A stretch of 64,000 bases of DNA from positions 1-64,000 of the forward strand of contig JAJYBU010000009.1 in the NCBI GenBank assembly GCA_021778845.1. Direction: 5' to 3'. Below the pieces are notes generated by a model. That model did not search any database. It had not been told where the DNA came from and saw nothing but the letters and a program-made list of their open reading frames with translations. The position numbers were made by a program, and so were the translations under genes. This DNA is from Acidobacteriota bacterium (lineage in GTDB: Bacteria > Acidobacteriota > Terriglobia > Terriglobales > Acidobacteriaceae). Shown here in pieces: positions 48,425 to 57,091 of the stretch; positions within the stretch are counted from its first letter, which is position 1, and each line of letters starts with the position of its first letter.

Positions 48425-48895
48425 ATGGGTGAGAAGCTGTCGCACTTTGATGATGCCGGGCAGGCGCGGATGGTCGATGTGGGAGCCAAGGCGGAGACGC
48501 GGCGGGAGGCTGTGGCTGCGGCGTTTGTTGAGTTGAATGCAGCGGTGTTGGCTGCGCTGCCGCAGAACCCCAAGGGCGATCCGCTGGAGGTGGCGCGGAT
48601 TGCAGGGATTCAGGCGGCGAAGCGGACCAGTGAGCTGATTCCGATGTGTCATCCGCTGGCGTTGAGCTTTGTGGACGTGCAGGCGACTGTCGTTGCCGGT
48701 GGGGTGGAGATTCGGGCTACGGCGGCTACTGTTGCCGGAACCGGGGTGGAGATGGAGGCGATGACCGCAGCGGCGGTCGCTGCGCTGACCGTCTATGACA
48801 TGACCAAGGCGCTGGATAAGGGGATTCGGATTCGGGAGATTGTGCTGCTGTCAAAGACCGGCGGGAAGAGTGGAACGTATACCCGGCCGGTATAG
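48425..48895 (+). CDS. moaC: Cyclic pyranopterin monophosphate synthase
   Basis: LSHFDDAGQARMVDVGAKAETRREAVA...IPMCHPLALSFVDV...GVEMEAMTAAAVAALTVYDMTKALDKG. Confidence 0.97.
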   Translation: MGEKLSHFDDAGQARMVDVGAKAETRREAVAAAFVELNAAVLAALPQNPKGDPLEVARIAGIQAAKRTSELIPMCHPLALSFVDVQATVVAGGVEIRATAATVAGTGVEMEAMTAAAVAALTVYDMTKALDKGIRIREIVLLSKTGGKSGTYTRPV

Positions 48896-48929
48896 GGCAC
48901 CCCCCTCCCCCCCCCCGTACTTTTTTGCG

Positions 48930-49020
48930 TAAAGTATTCCATTCAGGCTGGTTGCGGGATTTCTGGCGGTAAAGTATTCGATTCAGGTGGGTTGCGGGTA
49001 AGATATTGCATTGGTTGGGG
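48930..49020. repeat. Short intergenic direct repeats (29 bp twice plus a diverged third)
   Basis: taaagtattccattcaggctggttgcggg (48930-48958); taaagtattcgattcaggtgggttgcggg (48970-48998); taagatattgcattggttgggg (48999-49020). Confidence 0.8.
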
Positions 49021-49123
49021 TTAGGGTGGGCGCTTCGGACCTTGAGGGCGGGTTTGCCGTTGGCGCTTTTGGCTGTTAGTGGGTCTAGAACTGATTGCCA
49101 TCCGGTTTTGTCACCGGTTCAAG

Positions 49124-49160
49124 AAGCAGATTCCTCCGCTTCGCTACGGAATGACAACCA
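49124..49160. repeat. Dispersed repeat family D, copy D1
   Basis: aagcagattcctccgcttcgctacggaatgacaacca. Confidence 0.8.
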
Positions 49161-49378
49161 TCAAAATGGTTGCGACTACACCTGAAAGCGAACGGGTCTA
49201 GTTAAATTGTACGCACTCGGTGGGGGAGACTATGCCAACTTGCGAAATGGGAAATCGGCAGTGGGGACGCGGGGTTTGTGCGGTCTGGGGTCGCGTGGGG
49301 GGTTGACATGCGATTTTTGGGCTGTTTTCGCAGGAATTATTTTCGGGGAGGGTGGAGATCACGCCTTGTGGGCGCGGG

Positions 49379-49415
49379 AAGCAGATTCCTCCGCTGCGCT
49401 GCGGAATGACAACCA
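49379..49415. repeat. Dispersed repeat family D, copy D2, at the 3' end of egtD
   Basis: aagcagattcctccgctgcgctgcggaatgacaacca, followed by aaaaaagcaagtgcaagagc. Confidence 0.8.
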
Positions 49416-49440
49416 AAAAAGCAAGTGCAAGAGCCTAGGG

Positions 49441-50487
49441 TTAGAGGGTGTGGGCGAGGGTTAGAGCGAAGCTGCGGGTGGAGTCGTGGAAGGTGCAGGT
49501 GGGGGTGAAGCCGGAACGGGCGAGTTGGGCTTCGAGAGCCGCGTCGGTGAACTTGTAGCTGTTCTCGGTGTGGATGGTGTCGCCCTGGTCGAAGTGGATG
49601 CGGTGCCCGGCGATGTGGACCGTCTGGGGGACGAGGCTCTCGAGATGCATCTCAATGCGGCTCTCGGCGGCGTTCCAGCGGACGCGGTGGGCGAAGGCGG
49701 AGAGGCGGAAGTCGGCGTCGAGTTCGCGGTTGAGGCGGGTGAGGATGTTGAGGTTGAAGGCAGCGGTGACACCGGCGGCGTCATTGTAGGCAGCGAGGAT
49801 GGTGGAGAGGCGCTTCTGGCGGCTGGGCGCGAGGTCGGTGCCGAGGAGGAGGGCGTCGCCGGGCTGAAGGTGGGTGCGCAGGCGACGGAGAATGATGGTG
49901 GCTTCGTCGGGCGTGAAGTTGCCGATGCTGGAACCGATGTAGAGGGCGAGAATGCGGCTGCGGACGGCGGGTTGGGACGGCCTGCCCTGCGGGGAGATGG
50001 AGGGGTGGTCAAGGGTGTAGGGCTCGGTGATGTAGTTGGCGAGCTGGGGGTGGACGGTGAGGCCGGGGAGGGCGGCGGTTAGGGTGTCGGCGGCAGTGGT
50101 GAGGGCGGTGGGGCTGACGTCGATGGGCTGGTAGAGAAGCTCGGGCTGGAGGAGTGTTGCCGCGTGGAGGAGAAGGCCGGTCTTGGAGGCGGTGCCGGCG
50201 CCGAGTTCGGCGATGGTGAAGGGGTCGGGCGCGAGGAGGGGAAGGCCGCTGGGGGCGCCGGGGGTGAGGAACTGGCGGAGGATGTCGGCGGAGTGGGCGG
50301 CGAAGAGGGCGCGCTCGGTGCGGGTGAGGTAGTACTCGGGGAGGGTGGTGATCTGCTCGAAGAGAGCGGAGCCGCGCTGGTCGTAGAAGAGCCAGGGGGG
50401 GAGGGTCTTCTGAGGGTGGGCGGTGAGGCCGGCGAGAGCTTCGGTGAGGACGGCCTCGTTGGGAGAGACAGGGGTCGTGGTGGTCAA
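49441..50487 (-). CDS. egtD: L-histidine N(alpha)-methyltransferase
   Basis: PPWLFYDQRGSALFEQITTLPEYYLTRTERALFAAHS...ELGAGTASKTGLLLHA...YIGSSIGNFTPDEA; TTG start proposed, excluding the repeat-derived extension. Confidence 0.9.
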   Translation of the reverse strand: MTTTTPVSPNEAVLTEALAGLTAHPQKTLPPWLFYDQRGSALFEQITTLPEYYLTRTERALFAAHSADILRQFLTPGAPSGLPLLAPDPFTIAELGAGTASKTGLLLHAATLLQPELLYQPIDVSPTALTTAADTLTAALPGLTVHPQLANYITEPYTLDHPSISPQGRPSQPAVRSRILALYIGSSIGNFTPDEATIILRRLRTHLQPGDALLLGTDLAPSRQKRLSTILAAYNDAAGVTAAFNLNILTRLNRELDADFRLSAFAHRVRWNAAESRIEMHLESLVPQTVHIAGHRIHFDQGDTIHTENSYKFTDAALEAQLARSGFTPTCTFHDSTRSFALTLAHTL

Positions 50488-50574
50488 GGGAGGCCTCGTG
50501 GGGTGGGAGGGGGTAAAGCCCCGTGTGTAACGAGTTGAGCAGCGGAGACAGGTAAAAGCAACAGCAAAAGACAA

Positions 50575-50606
50575 AAGCAGATCCCTGCGGGATGACAACC
50601 AAAAAG
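50575..50606. repeat. Dispersed repeat family D short variant, copy D3
   Basis: aagcagatccctgcgggatgacaaccaaaaag. Confidence 0.8.
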
Positions 50607-50892
50607 CAACGGCAACGGCAAGAGCAACGGCAAGAGCAACGGCAAGAGCAACGGCAAGAGCAACGGCAACAGCAACGGCAACAGCAAAAGAAGAAGCAGA
50701 TCCCTGCGGGATGACAACCAAAAAGGCAACGGCAACGGCAACGGCAAGAGCAAGAGCAACGGCAAGAGCAAGAGCAACGGCAACGGCAACGGCAAGAGCA
50801 ACGACAACGGCAAGAGCAACGACAACGACAACGGCAACGACAACGGCAACGGCAAGAGCAACGGCAACAGCAACAGCAACGGCAATGGCAAC
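50603..50892. repeat. Hexanucleotide-period low-complexity array (ggcaac/ggcaag/agcaac units), interrupted by D4
   Basis: About 290 bp of 6-bp phased GGCAAC, GGCAAG, AGCAAC and GACAAC units, split by the D element at 50694-50726. Confidence 0.92.
50694..50726. repeat. Dispersed repeat family D short variant, copy D4
   Basis: aagcagatccctgcgggatgacaaccaaaaagg. Confidence 0.8.
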
Positions 50893-50958
50893 TACAGGGG
50901 TGCTTCGCCTTGCTCAGGAGGACGGGGCGGAGGTGGGTTGAGAGTTGGGGCGGGGCGG

Positions 50959-52371
50959 TTAGGCACCGTCGCGGGCGAGGCGGAGGCCGCTGAACTGCCA
51001 GCGGGTGGAGGGTGAGAAGAAGTTGCGGTACGTGGGACGGATGTGAAACCGCGGAGTGACGCAGGAGCCGCCACGAAGGACCATCTGGGAGCTCATGAAC
51101 TTACCGTTGTACTCGCCGAGGGCGCCGGGGAGGGGCTTGTAGCCGGGATAGCCCGTGTAGGGCGATTGGGTCCACTCCCAGACGTCGCCGAAGAGCTGCT
51201 GCGGATGCGCGAGGTCGGCGGTGGTGGAGGCGGGCTGAGGGTGGAGGTGCTGGGACTCGAACATGTTGGCGGGGCGAGGGGAGGGAGCAGACGCTGCTGC
51301 TCCGGCGGGGGATGCCAGAGCCGGAGGAGGCTGGACGGCGACGAACTCCCACTCGAACTCGGTGGGGAGGCGGTGGCCGGACCAGCGGGCGAAGGCCTCG
51401 GCCTCGAAGAAGCTGAGGTGGCAGACGGGAGTCTCGGAGAGTTCGCCGAGGGAGCGGAAGCCGTGCAGGGTGAAGATGCGCCAGCCGGAGGAGGTGGCGG
51501 AGTCGCGGACCCAGTAGAGCGGTGCCTGCCAACCTTCGGAGCGCATGGTCTCCCAGCCTTCGGAGAGCCAGAGCTCGGGACGGGAGTAGCCGTCGTCTTC
51601 GATGAAGGCGAGGTACTCGGCACAAGTGACGGCGCGGGAGGCTAGCTGGAAGGGACGAAGATAGAGGGTGTGGCGGGGGCTCTCGTTGTCGAACGCGAAG
51701 GAGTGGAGGTTGTTGGGGTCCGGGGTGTGGCCGACTTCGACGAGGCCGGGCGTGAGGGGCGAGCCGGGAGTGAAGCTGAGCCAGTGGAGCGGCGGCGCCA
51801 TGGTCTCGGATGAGCTGGGGGCGGAGGAGGATCTGGGCTCGGGGGGAGGGGGGTTCTTGTAGGCGGGGTGAAGGGGGTTGGTGAAGAAGGCGTGCTTGAT
51901 GTCGGTGGCGGCTAGCTCGAGGTGCTGCTGTTCGTGCTCGAGACCGAGGACGATCCGGCGCTGGGATTCATCCTGGGGGACGCAGCAGAGGAGCCGGGCG
52001 ATGGCCGCGTCGACGTGGCGGCGGTAGGCGAGGACCTGGTCAAGCGGCGGACGGGAGAACGAGGAGCGGAGTTTCTTCTCGGGCATGTCGCCAACAGCGC
52101 GGTAGTAGGAGTTGAAGAGCCAGCGGAAGTTGGGGTCGAAGGTCTGGTAGCCGGCGATGAACTCGGAGAGGACGAAGGTCTCGAAGAACCAGGAGGTGTG
52201 GGCGAGATGCCACTTGATGGGCGAGGCCTCGGGACAGGATTGCACCATCATGTCCTCCGGGGTGAGCGGGGTGCAGAAACGCATGGTGGCCGCACGCACG
52301 GTACGGAAGCGGTCGAGCAACGTTGCGGCGCTGGCGTGTGAGGGGGTGAGAGGTGTGGACTGAGTCAGCAT
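50959..52371 (-). CDS. egtB: Ergothioneine biosynthesis sulfoxide synthase-type protein (DinB_2 plus FGE-sulfatase domain)
   Basis: SPIKWHLAHTSWFFETFVL, GLEHEQQHLEL, HRLPTEFEWEF, GDVWEWTQSPYTGYPGY, MVLRGGSCVTPRFHIRPTYRNFF. Confidence 0.92.
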   Translation of the reverse strand: MLTQSTPLTPSHASAATLLDRFRTVRAATMRFCTPLTPEDMMVQSCPEASPIKWHLAHTSWFFETFVLSEFIAGYQTFDPNFRWLFNSYYRAVGDMPEKKLRSSFSRPPLDQVLAYRRHVDAAIARLLCCVPQDESQRRIVLGLEHEQQHLELAATDIKHAFFTNPLHPAYKNPPPPEPRSSSAPSSSETMAPPLHWLSFTPGSPLTPGLVEVGHTPDPNNLHSFAFDNESPRHTLYLRPFQLASRAVTCAEYLAFIEDDGYSRPELWLSEGWETMRSEGWQAPLYWVRDSATSSGWRIFTLHGFRSLGELSETPVCHLSFFEAEAFARWSGHRLPTEFEWEFVAVQPPPALASPAGAAASAPSPRPANMFESQHLHPQPASTTADLAHPQQLFGDVWEWTQSPYTGYPGYKPLPGALGEYNGKFMSSQMVLRGGSCVTPRFHIRPTYRNFFSPSTRWQFSGLRLARDGA

Positions 52372-52640
52372 GGTGCGCTCCGGTACTATTCGATGCTTCA
52401 GGCGCTTAGATGCTTCACCAAGAAAAGGTTGTTGCTCTGCAATTCAGGCGGGGCGGCGCGCGTTGCACCGTGGCTTGACGGTAAACCGATGAGCGAAGAA
52501 AAACAATGGCCGCCACCGGGAATGGGCCGATCGGGAGCGGCGGCGGGAATGCAGCAAAAGGGAGTGGGGCAGATTATTTGCTGGCCAGCGCGTCTTCTGC
52601 GCGGCGACGTCGTCTTTGTGTGTAGGAGTTCGAGGAGTGG

Positions 52641-53423
52641 ATGATGCGTCGTAAGGCGATGATGATGGCGGTGATTGTGATGCTGGCCGGTGCGGCCGCG
52701 CGGGTGCAGGCGCAGGCTGCCGGAGCAACGCAGCCGGGTCAACAGCAGGGCCAACAGCAGGGGCGTGGGGCGTTCGCGGGGATGCAGCGGGTGGCAGGCG
52801 AGGTGACGGCGGTGGCCGGGTCGACGCTGACGGTGAAGACCGAGGATGGAGCGACGATGCAGATTGTGACCACTGACAATACGCGCGTGATGAAAGGGCG
52901 CGGCGTGACGGTGAAGATTGCGGAGTTGAAGGTGGGGGATGGGGTGATGGCCGCGGGGATGCTGGATGCGCCGAAGAAGACGCTGCATGCGGCGGTCGTA
53001 TTTGCGACCGATGCCGCGCAGGTGAAGGCGATGAAGGAGAACCTGGGAAAGACGTACATCGTGGGGAGGGTGACCGCGATCGATATGGACAACGCCACGA
53101 TGACCGTGGAGCGGCCGGACCATGTGACGCAGACGATCGGGTTCGATGAGACGACATCGTTCCGGAGAGGCGGGCGTGGTGTTGGAGGCGGATTTGGTGC
53201 GAGTGGTGTGAGTGCGGCGCAGAGTGCAGCTCCGGAGACTGGCGGAGAGAGTATTACGCTGGCCGACATCAAGGTGGGTGAGGGCGTGCGCGGAACGGGA
53301 GCGGTGAAGGGCGGGAGATTCGTTCCGACGCAGCTAGTGGTGATGGAGAGGGTTGGGCGGCGGAATGGCGATGCGGCTTCGGGTGGGAATGCGCGACCGA
53401 GTAACAATCAGGCTCCGCAGTAG
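52641..53423 (+). CDS. Secreted DUF5666-like protein
   Basis: Signal peptide; RVAGEVTAVAGSTLTVKTEDGATMQIVTTDNTRV. Confidence 0.7.
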   Translation: MMRRKAMMMAVIVMLAGAAARVQAQAAGATQPGQQQGQQQGRGAFAGMQRVAGEVTAVAGSTLTVKTEDGATMQIVTTDNTRVMKGRGVTVKIAELKVGDGVMAAGMLDAPKKTLHAAVVFATDAAQVKAMKENLGKTYIVGRVTAIDMDNATMTVERPDHVTQTIGFDETTSFRRGGRGVGGGFGASGVSAAQSAAPETGGESITLADIKVGEGVRGTGAVKGGRFVPTQLVVMERVGRRNGDAASGGNARPSNNQAPQ

Positions 53424-53507
53424 TTTGCCGGTGAGATGGCGTGACGCTGTGCGTAGTGCGATCGAGCGGGCGGGGAAACGCCAGCTCGGGTGACGGGAGA
53501 GGTGTAG

Positions 53508-56500
53508 GTGAAGGGTTTGGAGATGAGGCGGATGCGCAGAGGAGCGGTGGGAGTTGCAGCAGGTGCGGTGTTGCTGATGGGGTGGGGTGCGGTGACGGCG
53601 CAAAGCACGGCGGTAGAGAGTGCAGCCGTGCAGGCTCCAACGACACAGGTGACGGCGGTGGCCGGGCAAGGTGGGACGATTGCAGGACACGTGGTTGCGG
53701 GTGCGGTGGGTAAGGCGGGAGGAGTTCCGCTGCCGGGGGTTGCGATCACGGCGACCAACACGCTGACGGGGAAGAAGTATGCGACGTCGACCGACATCGA
53801 CGGAGCGTATGCGATGGCGATACCGCGCAATGGGCGCTACGTGGTGCGCGCGGAGCTGGCCGGATTTGCGGCGGCGACGGCGGAGGATGTGTTGACCGGA
53901 GTGGAGTCTCAGGCGGCGGCACAGGGAATTCGGATTGTGCTGAAGGCGACGGACTTTGGGTTGGAACTGGCGAGTCGAGCCGCGGAGGCGGAGGCTCGAC
54001 AGAGTGGCGGCACGAGTGCGGGCCAGGGGTTGCAGGGGCTGAGCCTGAGCGCGGGCGAGAGTGTGATGGATGCGACGACGGGTGCGGGGAATACGGGCGC
54101 TGCGTTACCGACACTGGCGGGGATAGGAGACGATGCGACGGACTCAGTGGCGGTGACCGGGCAGACCGGACAGATGAATGGCCTGGCGAACTTCAGCGAG
54201 GATGAGATGCGGCAACGCGTGCAGGACGCTGTGGCGCGGGCTCGGCAGAGTGGGATGCTGCCGCCGGGAAGTGATCCGACGAATGCGATCGTAGGAGTGC
54301 TGGGCGGAATGATGGGTGGCGGCGGTCCAGGCGGACGCGGAGGACGTGGAGGATTTGGTGGAGCATTTCGGAACTTCAATCCTGCGCAGCCGCATGGGAG
54401 CGTCTTTTACATGGGGAACAATGCGGCGCTGGATTCGGCGCAGTGGTCGCCAACGTTGCAGCCGCAGACAAAGCCTTCGTCGTATACGAATCGGTATGGC
54501 GTGACGCTGGCGGGATCGCCGTATATTCCGGGATTGGTGAAGCCGAATACGAGTCAGTTCGTGTTCTTCAATTTGACGGGACAGAAGAATTTGAATGCGT
54601 TTCTGGGCGGGCCTTCTCGCGTACCGACAACGCTGGAACGGACGGGGGATTTTTCGCAGTCGACGCAGGTGGTAAACGGCGTGGTGAGGCCGGTGCAGAT
54701 TTATGATCCGTCGACGGGGCTGGCGGTGTTGAACAACAACCTGACGAATGCTGTAACGCCGATCTCGGCGCAGGCGCTGGCGCTGTTGCAGTATTATCCT
54801 GCGCCAAACATTGCGACAAATGCGCAAGGGTTCAACTACGAGACAATCGCAAATGCGGGCAACAACGTGGTCGCGATCAATACGCGGTATGTGCGCACGG
54901 TGGGACAGAAGTCGGGCTCGCCGTTTCCGATGTTTGGAGGCGGAAGAAACTCGAATCTGCCGGCGTCGCTGCGACAGAATATCAACATTGGATATAACTA
55001 CTCGCACTCTGCGAGTGATGTGCGGAACATCTTTCTGCCACTGGGTGGGACGACGGAGAGCGATGGCAATGCGCTGAATGCGGGGTACACGCTTTCGTAT
55101 GGAAGATTCTCGAATCATGCGATGGTGAGTTGGAATCGGATGAACTCGCAGACGCGCAATTACTTTACAGACACGGCAAACAATCCGACGCAGACTGCAG
55201 GAATCACGGTTCCAAATGAGTCGGGAGGGTTTGCCGATCCGCAGTTTTATAACGGACTGCCAGCGCTGAACATCAGCAACTTCGCGGGGCTGTCCAATTC
55301 GACGCCGAGCTCGTTGATTAATCAGACGATCGGGTTTTCGGACTTCGTTGCGTACCGGCACAAGAGACATAATGTGCGGCTGGGGCTGGATGTGAGGCGG
55401 GTGCAGGCGAACTCGATTGGCGGAAATAATCCACTGGGGCAGTTTACGTTTTCGGGATATGCGACGGAGAGCCCCGCGGATAAAACTGCAGGAAGCGCGG
55501 CGACGAGTGGATCGGGGTTTGCGGATTTTCTGCTGGGGCTGCCGCAGAGTACGGCGTTGCAGGCGGGGTTGTACAAGATCTATCTGCGCGAGAACCAGTA
55601 TGACTGGTTTGCGACCGATGACTTCCGCGTGGCTTCGAACCTGACGCTGAATTATGGCGTGCGCTACGAATATTTCGCGCCGTATACGGAGAAGAATAAC
55701 CGGCTGGTGAACCTGGATCACAATGCGGACTTTACCGAGGTGGATCCGGTGCAGCCAGGACAGGTGGGCAAGTATGAAGGCGCGTTTCCGAGCGGGTTGA
55801 TTGAGCCGGATCGGACAATGTTTGCGCCGCGATTCGGGATGGCGTGGACGCCGCGGCTGACGTCGACGCTGGGGTCGAGGCTGACGAGAGCGACGGTGAT
55901 CCGCGCGGGATATGGGATCAACTACAACACGGGACAGTTCGCTACGATGGCGAAGTCGCTGTCGTTCCAGCCGCCGTTTGCAGCGACCGAGACGAATGCC
56001 ATTGCTATCGCCAGCGCAACGAATCCTACGCCGACGGCTACGGGTTGCGTGACGACGACGACGACGACGACGGCGAACATGACGCTGGCGAATGGGTTTG
56101 GGTGCTCGACCGCCGATACGATTCAGAATAGTTATTCGGTGAACAAGAATTATCGGCTGGGAATGGTGCAGGCTTACAACATAAATATTCAGCGGACGTT
56201 GCCGCTGCAGATCGTGCTGAACGTTGGATATAGCGGAGCGAAGGGCAGTGGGCTGGATGTGATGGGGTCGCCGAACAGTACGCCCGCTGGGGTGACGACG
56301 CCGGGCGTGGCGCCGTTTTCGTATGAGACATCGGTGGCGGGATCGCATGCGAATTCGCTGGTGGTGAGCGCGCAGAAGCGGCAGCAAAAAGGGATTGCGC
56401 TGGGAATTACGTACACGTATGGACACTCGATCGACAATGCGTCGTCGGTGGGCGGAGTCAGCGCGACGAGCGTGCAGAACTTCCGGCGGCTGGATTTGGA

Positions 56501-57062
56501 AGAGGCCAATTCGTCGTTCGATCGAAGGCAGAGTGCGACGGGAAACTGGCTGCTGGAGCTGCCATTCGGGCCGAACCGCGCATATTTCAACAAGGGTGGA
56601 TTCTGGTCGCATGCGCTGGATGATTTCTCGCTGAGTGGGACGTTCACGTTCTCGACGGGCGCGTACTTTACGCCGTCGTATGCGGGGAGCCAGGCGGAAG
56701 CGGCTTCAGGTAATTTGTTTACGCTGCGTCCGGACCGAGTGTTTACAGAGTCATTGAAAGGACCGGGGACGGTTGGAAACTACTTCAACAAGGCGGCGTT
56801 TGTGGCGCCTGCAGGGGAGTATGGGACGGCATCGCGCAACTCGATTGAGGGGCCGGGGACGGTGGCGGTGAATGCGTCGCTGTCGCGGACGATGGAGTTT
56901 GGCGGAACGCGGTCGCTGGAGGCGAGAGTGACGGCGAGCAATGTGTTCAACACGGTGCAGTACAACGGGATCAATACGACGGAGAACTCGGCGAACTTTG
57001 GCGAGGTGACCAGCGCGGCTGCGATGCGGTCAGTGCTGGTGCAGGCGCGGTACAGGTTTTAA
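53508..57062 (+). CDS. TonB-dependent receptor, Oar-like, with carboxypeptidase-regulatory-like N-terminus
   Basis: GVAITATNTLTGKKYATSTDIDGAYAMAIPRNGRYVVRAEL; long outer membrane barrel; terminal VLVQARYRF. Confidence 0.9.
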   Translation: MKGLEMRRMRRGAVGVAAGAVLLMGWGAVTAQSTAVESAAVQAPTTQVTAVAGQGGTIAGHVVAGAVGKAGGVPLPGVAITATNTLTGKKYATSTDIDGAYAMAIPRNGRYVVRAELAGFAAATAEDVLTGVESQAAAQGIRIVLKATDFGLELASRAAEAEARQSGGTSAGQGLQGLSLSAGESVMDATTGAGNTGAALPTLAGIGDDATDSVAVTGQTGQMNGLANFSEDEMRQRVQDAVARARQSGMLPPGSDPTNAIVGVLGGMMGGGGPGGRGGRGGFGGAFRNFNPAQPHGSVFYMGNNAALDSAQWSPTLQPQTKPSSYTNRYGVTLAGSPYIPGLVKPNTSQFVFFNLTGQKNLNAFLGGPSRVPTTLERTGDFSQSTQVVNGVVRPVQIYDPSTGLAVLNNNLTNAVTPISAQALALLQYYPAPNIATNAQGFNYETIANAGNNVVAINTRYVRTVGQKSGSPFPMFGGGRNSNLPASLRQNINIGYNYSHSASDVRNIFLPLGGTTESDGNALNAGYTLSYGRFSNHAMVSWNRMNSQTRNYFTDTANNPTQTAGITVPNESGGFADPQFYNGLPALNISNFAGLSNSTPSSLINQTIGFSDFVAYRHKRHNVRLGLDVRRVQANSIGGNNPLGQFTFSGYATESPADKTAGSAATSGSGFADFLLGLPQSTALQAGLYKIYLRENQYDWFATDDFRVASNLTLNYGVRYEYFAPYTEKNNRLVNLDHNADFTEVDPVQPGQVGKYEGAFPSGLIEPDRTMFAPRFGMAWTPRLTSTLGSRLTRATVIRAGYGINYNTGQFATMAKSLSFQPPFAATETNAIAIASATNPTPTATGCVTTTTTTTANMTLANGFGCSTADTIQNSYSVNKNYRLGMVQAYNINIQRTLPLQIVLNVGYSGAKGSGLDVMGSPNSTPAGVTTPGVAPFSYETSVAGSHANSLVVSAQKRQQKGIALGITYTYGHSIDNASSVGGVSATSVQNFRRLDLEEANSSFDRRQSATGNWLLELPFGPNRAYFNKGGFWSHALDDFSLSGTFTFSTGAYFTPSYAGSQAEAASGNLFTLRPDRVFTESLKGPGTVGNYFNKAAFVAPAGEYGTASRNSIEGPGTVAVNASLSRTMEFGGTRSLEARVTASNVFNTVQYNGINTTENSANFGEVTSAAAMRSVLVQARYRF

Positions 57063-57091
57063 GAGCAGAGCGTGGAGCGCAGAGGATAGAG

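Noticed and set aside
48899-48916. Poly-C run after moaC as a phase-variation tract
   Set aside because: Lies after the stop codon in non-coding DNA with no reading frame to switch.
50603-50892. Hexamer array considered as a CRISPR array
   Set aside because: No unique spacers and a 6-bp period; it is a microsatellite-like array.
50711-50941. Plus-strand (Thr-Ala/Arg-Ala)n ORF across the hexamer array
   Set aside because: The period-6 array lacks stops in several frames, so openness is not evidence of coding.
54144-56612. 822-aa minus-strand ORF opposite the TonB receptor
   Set aside because: Arg/His/Gln-rich shadow frame with no domain signature.
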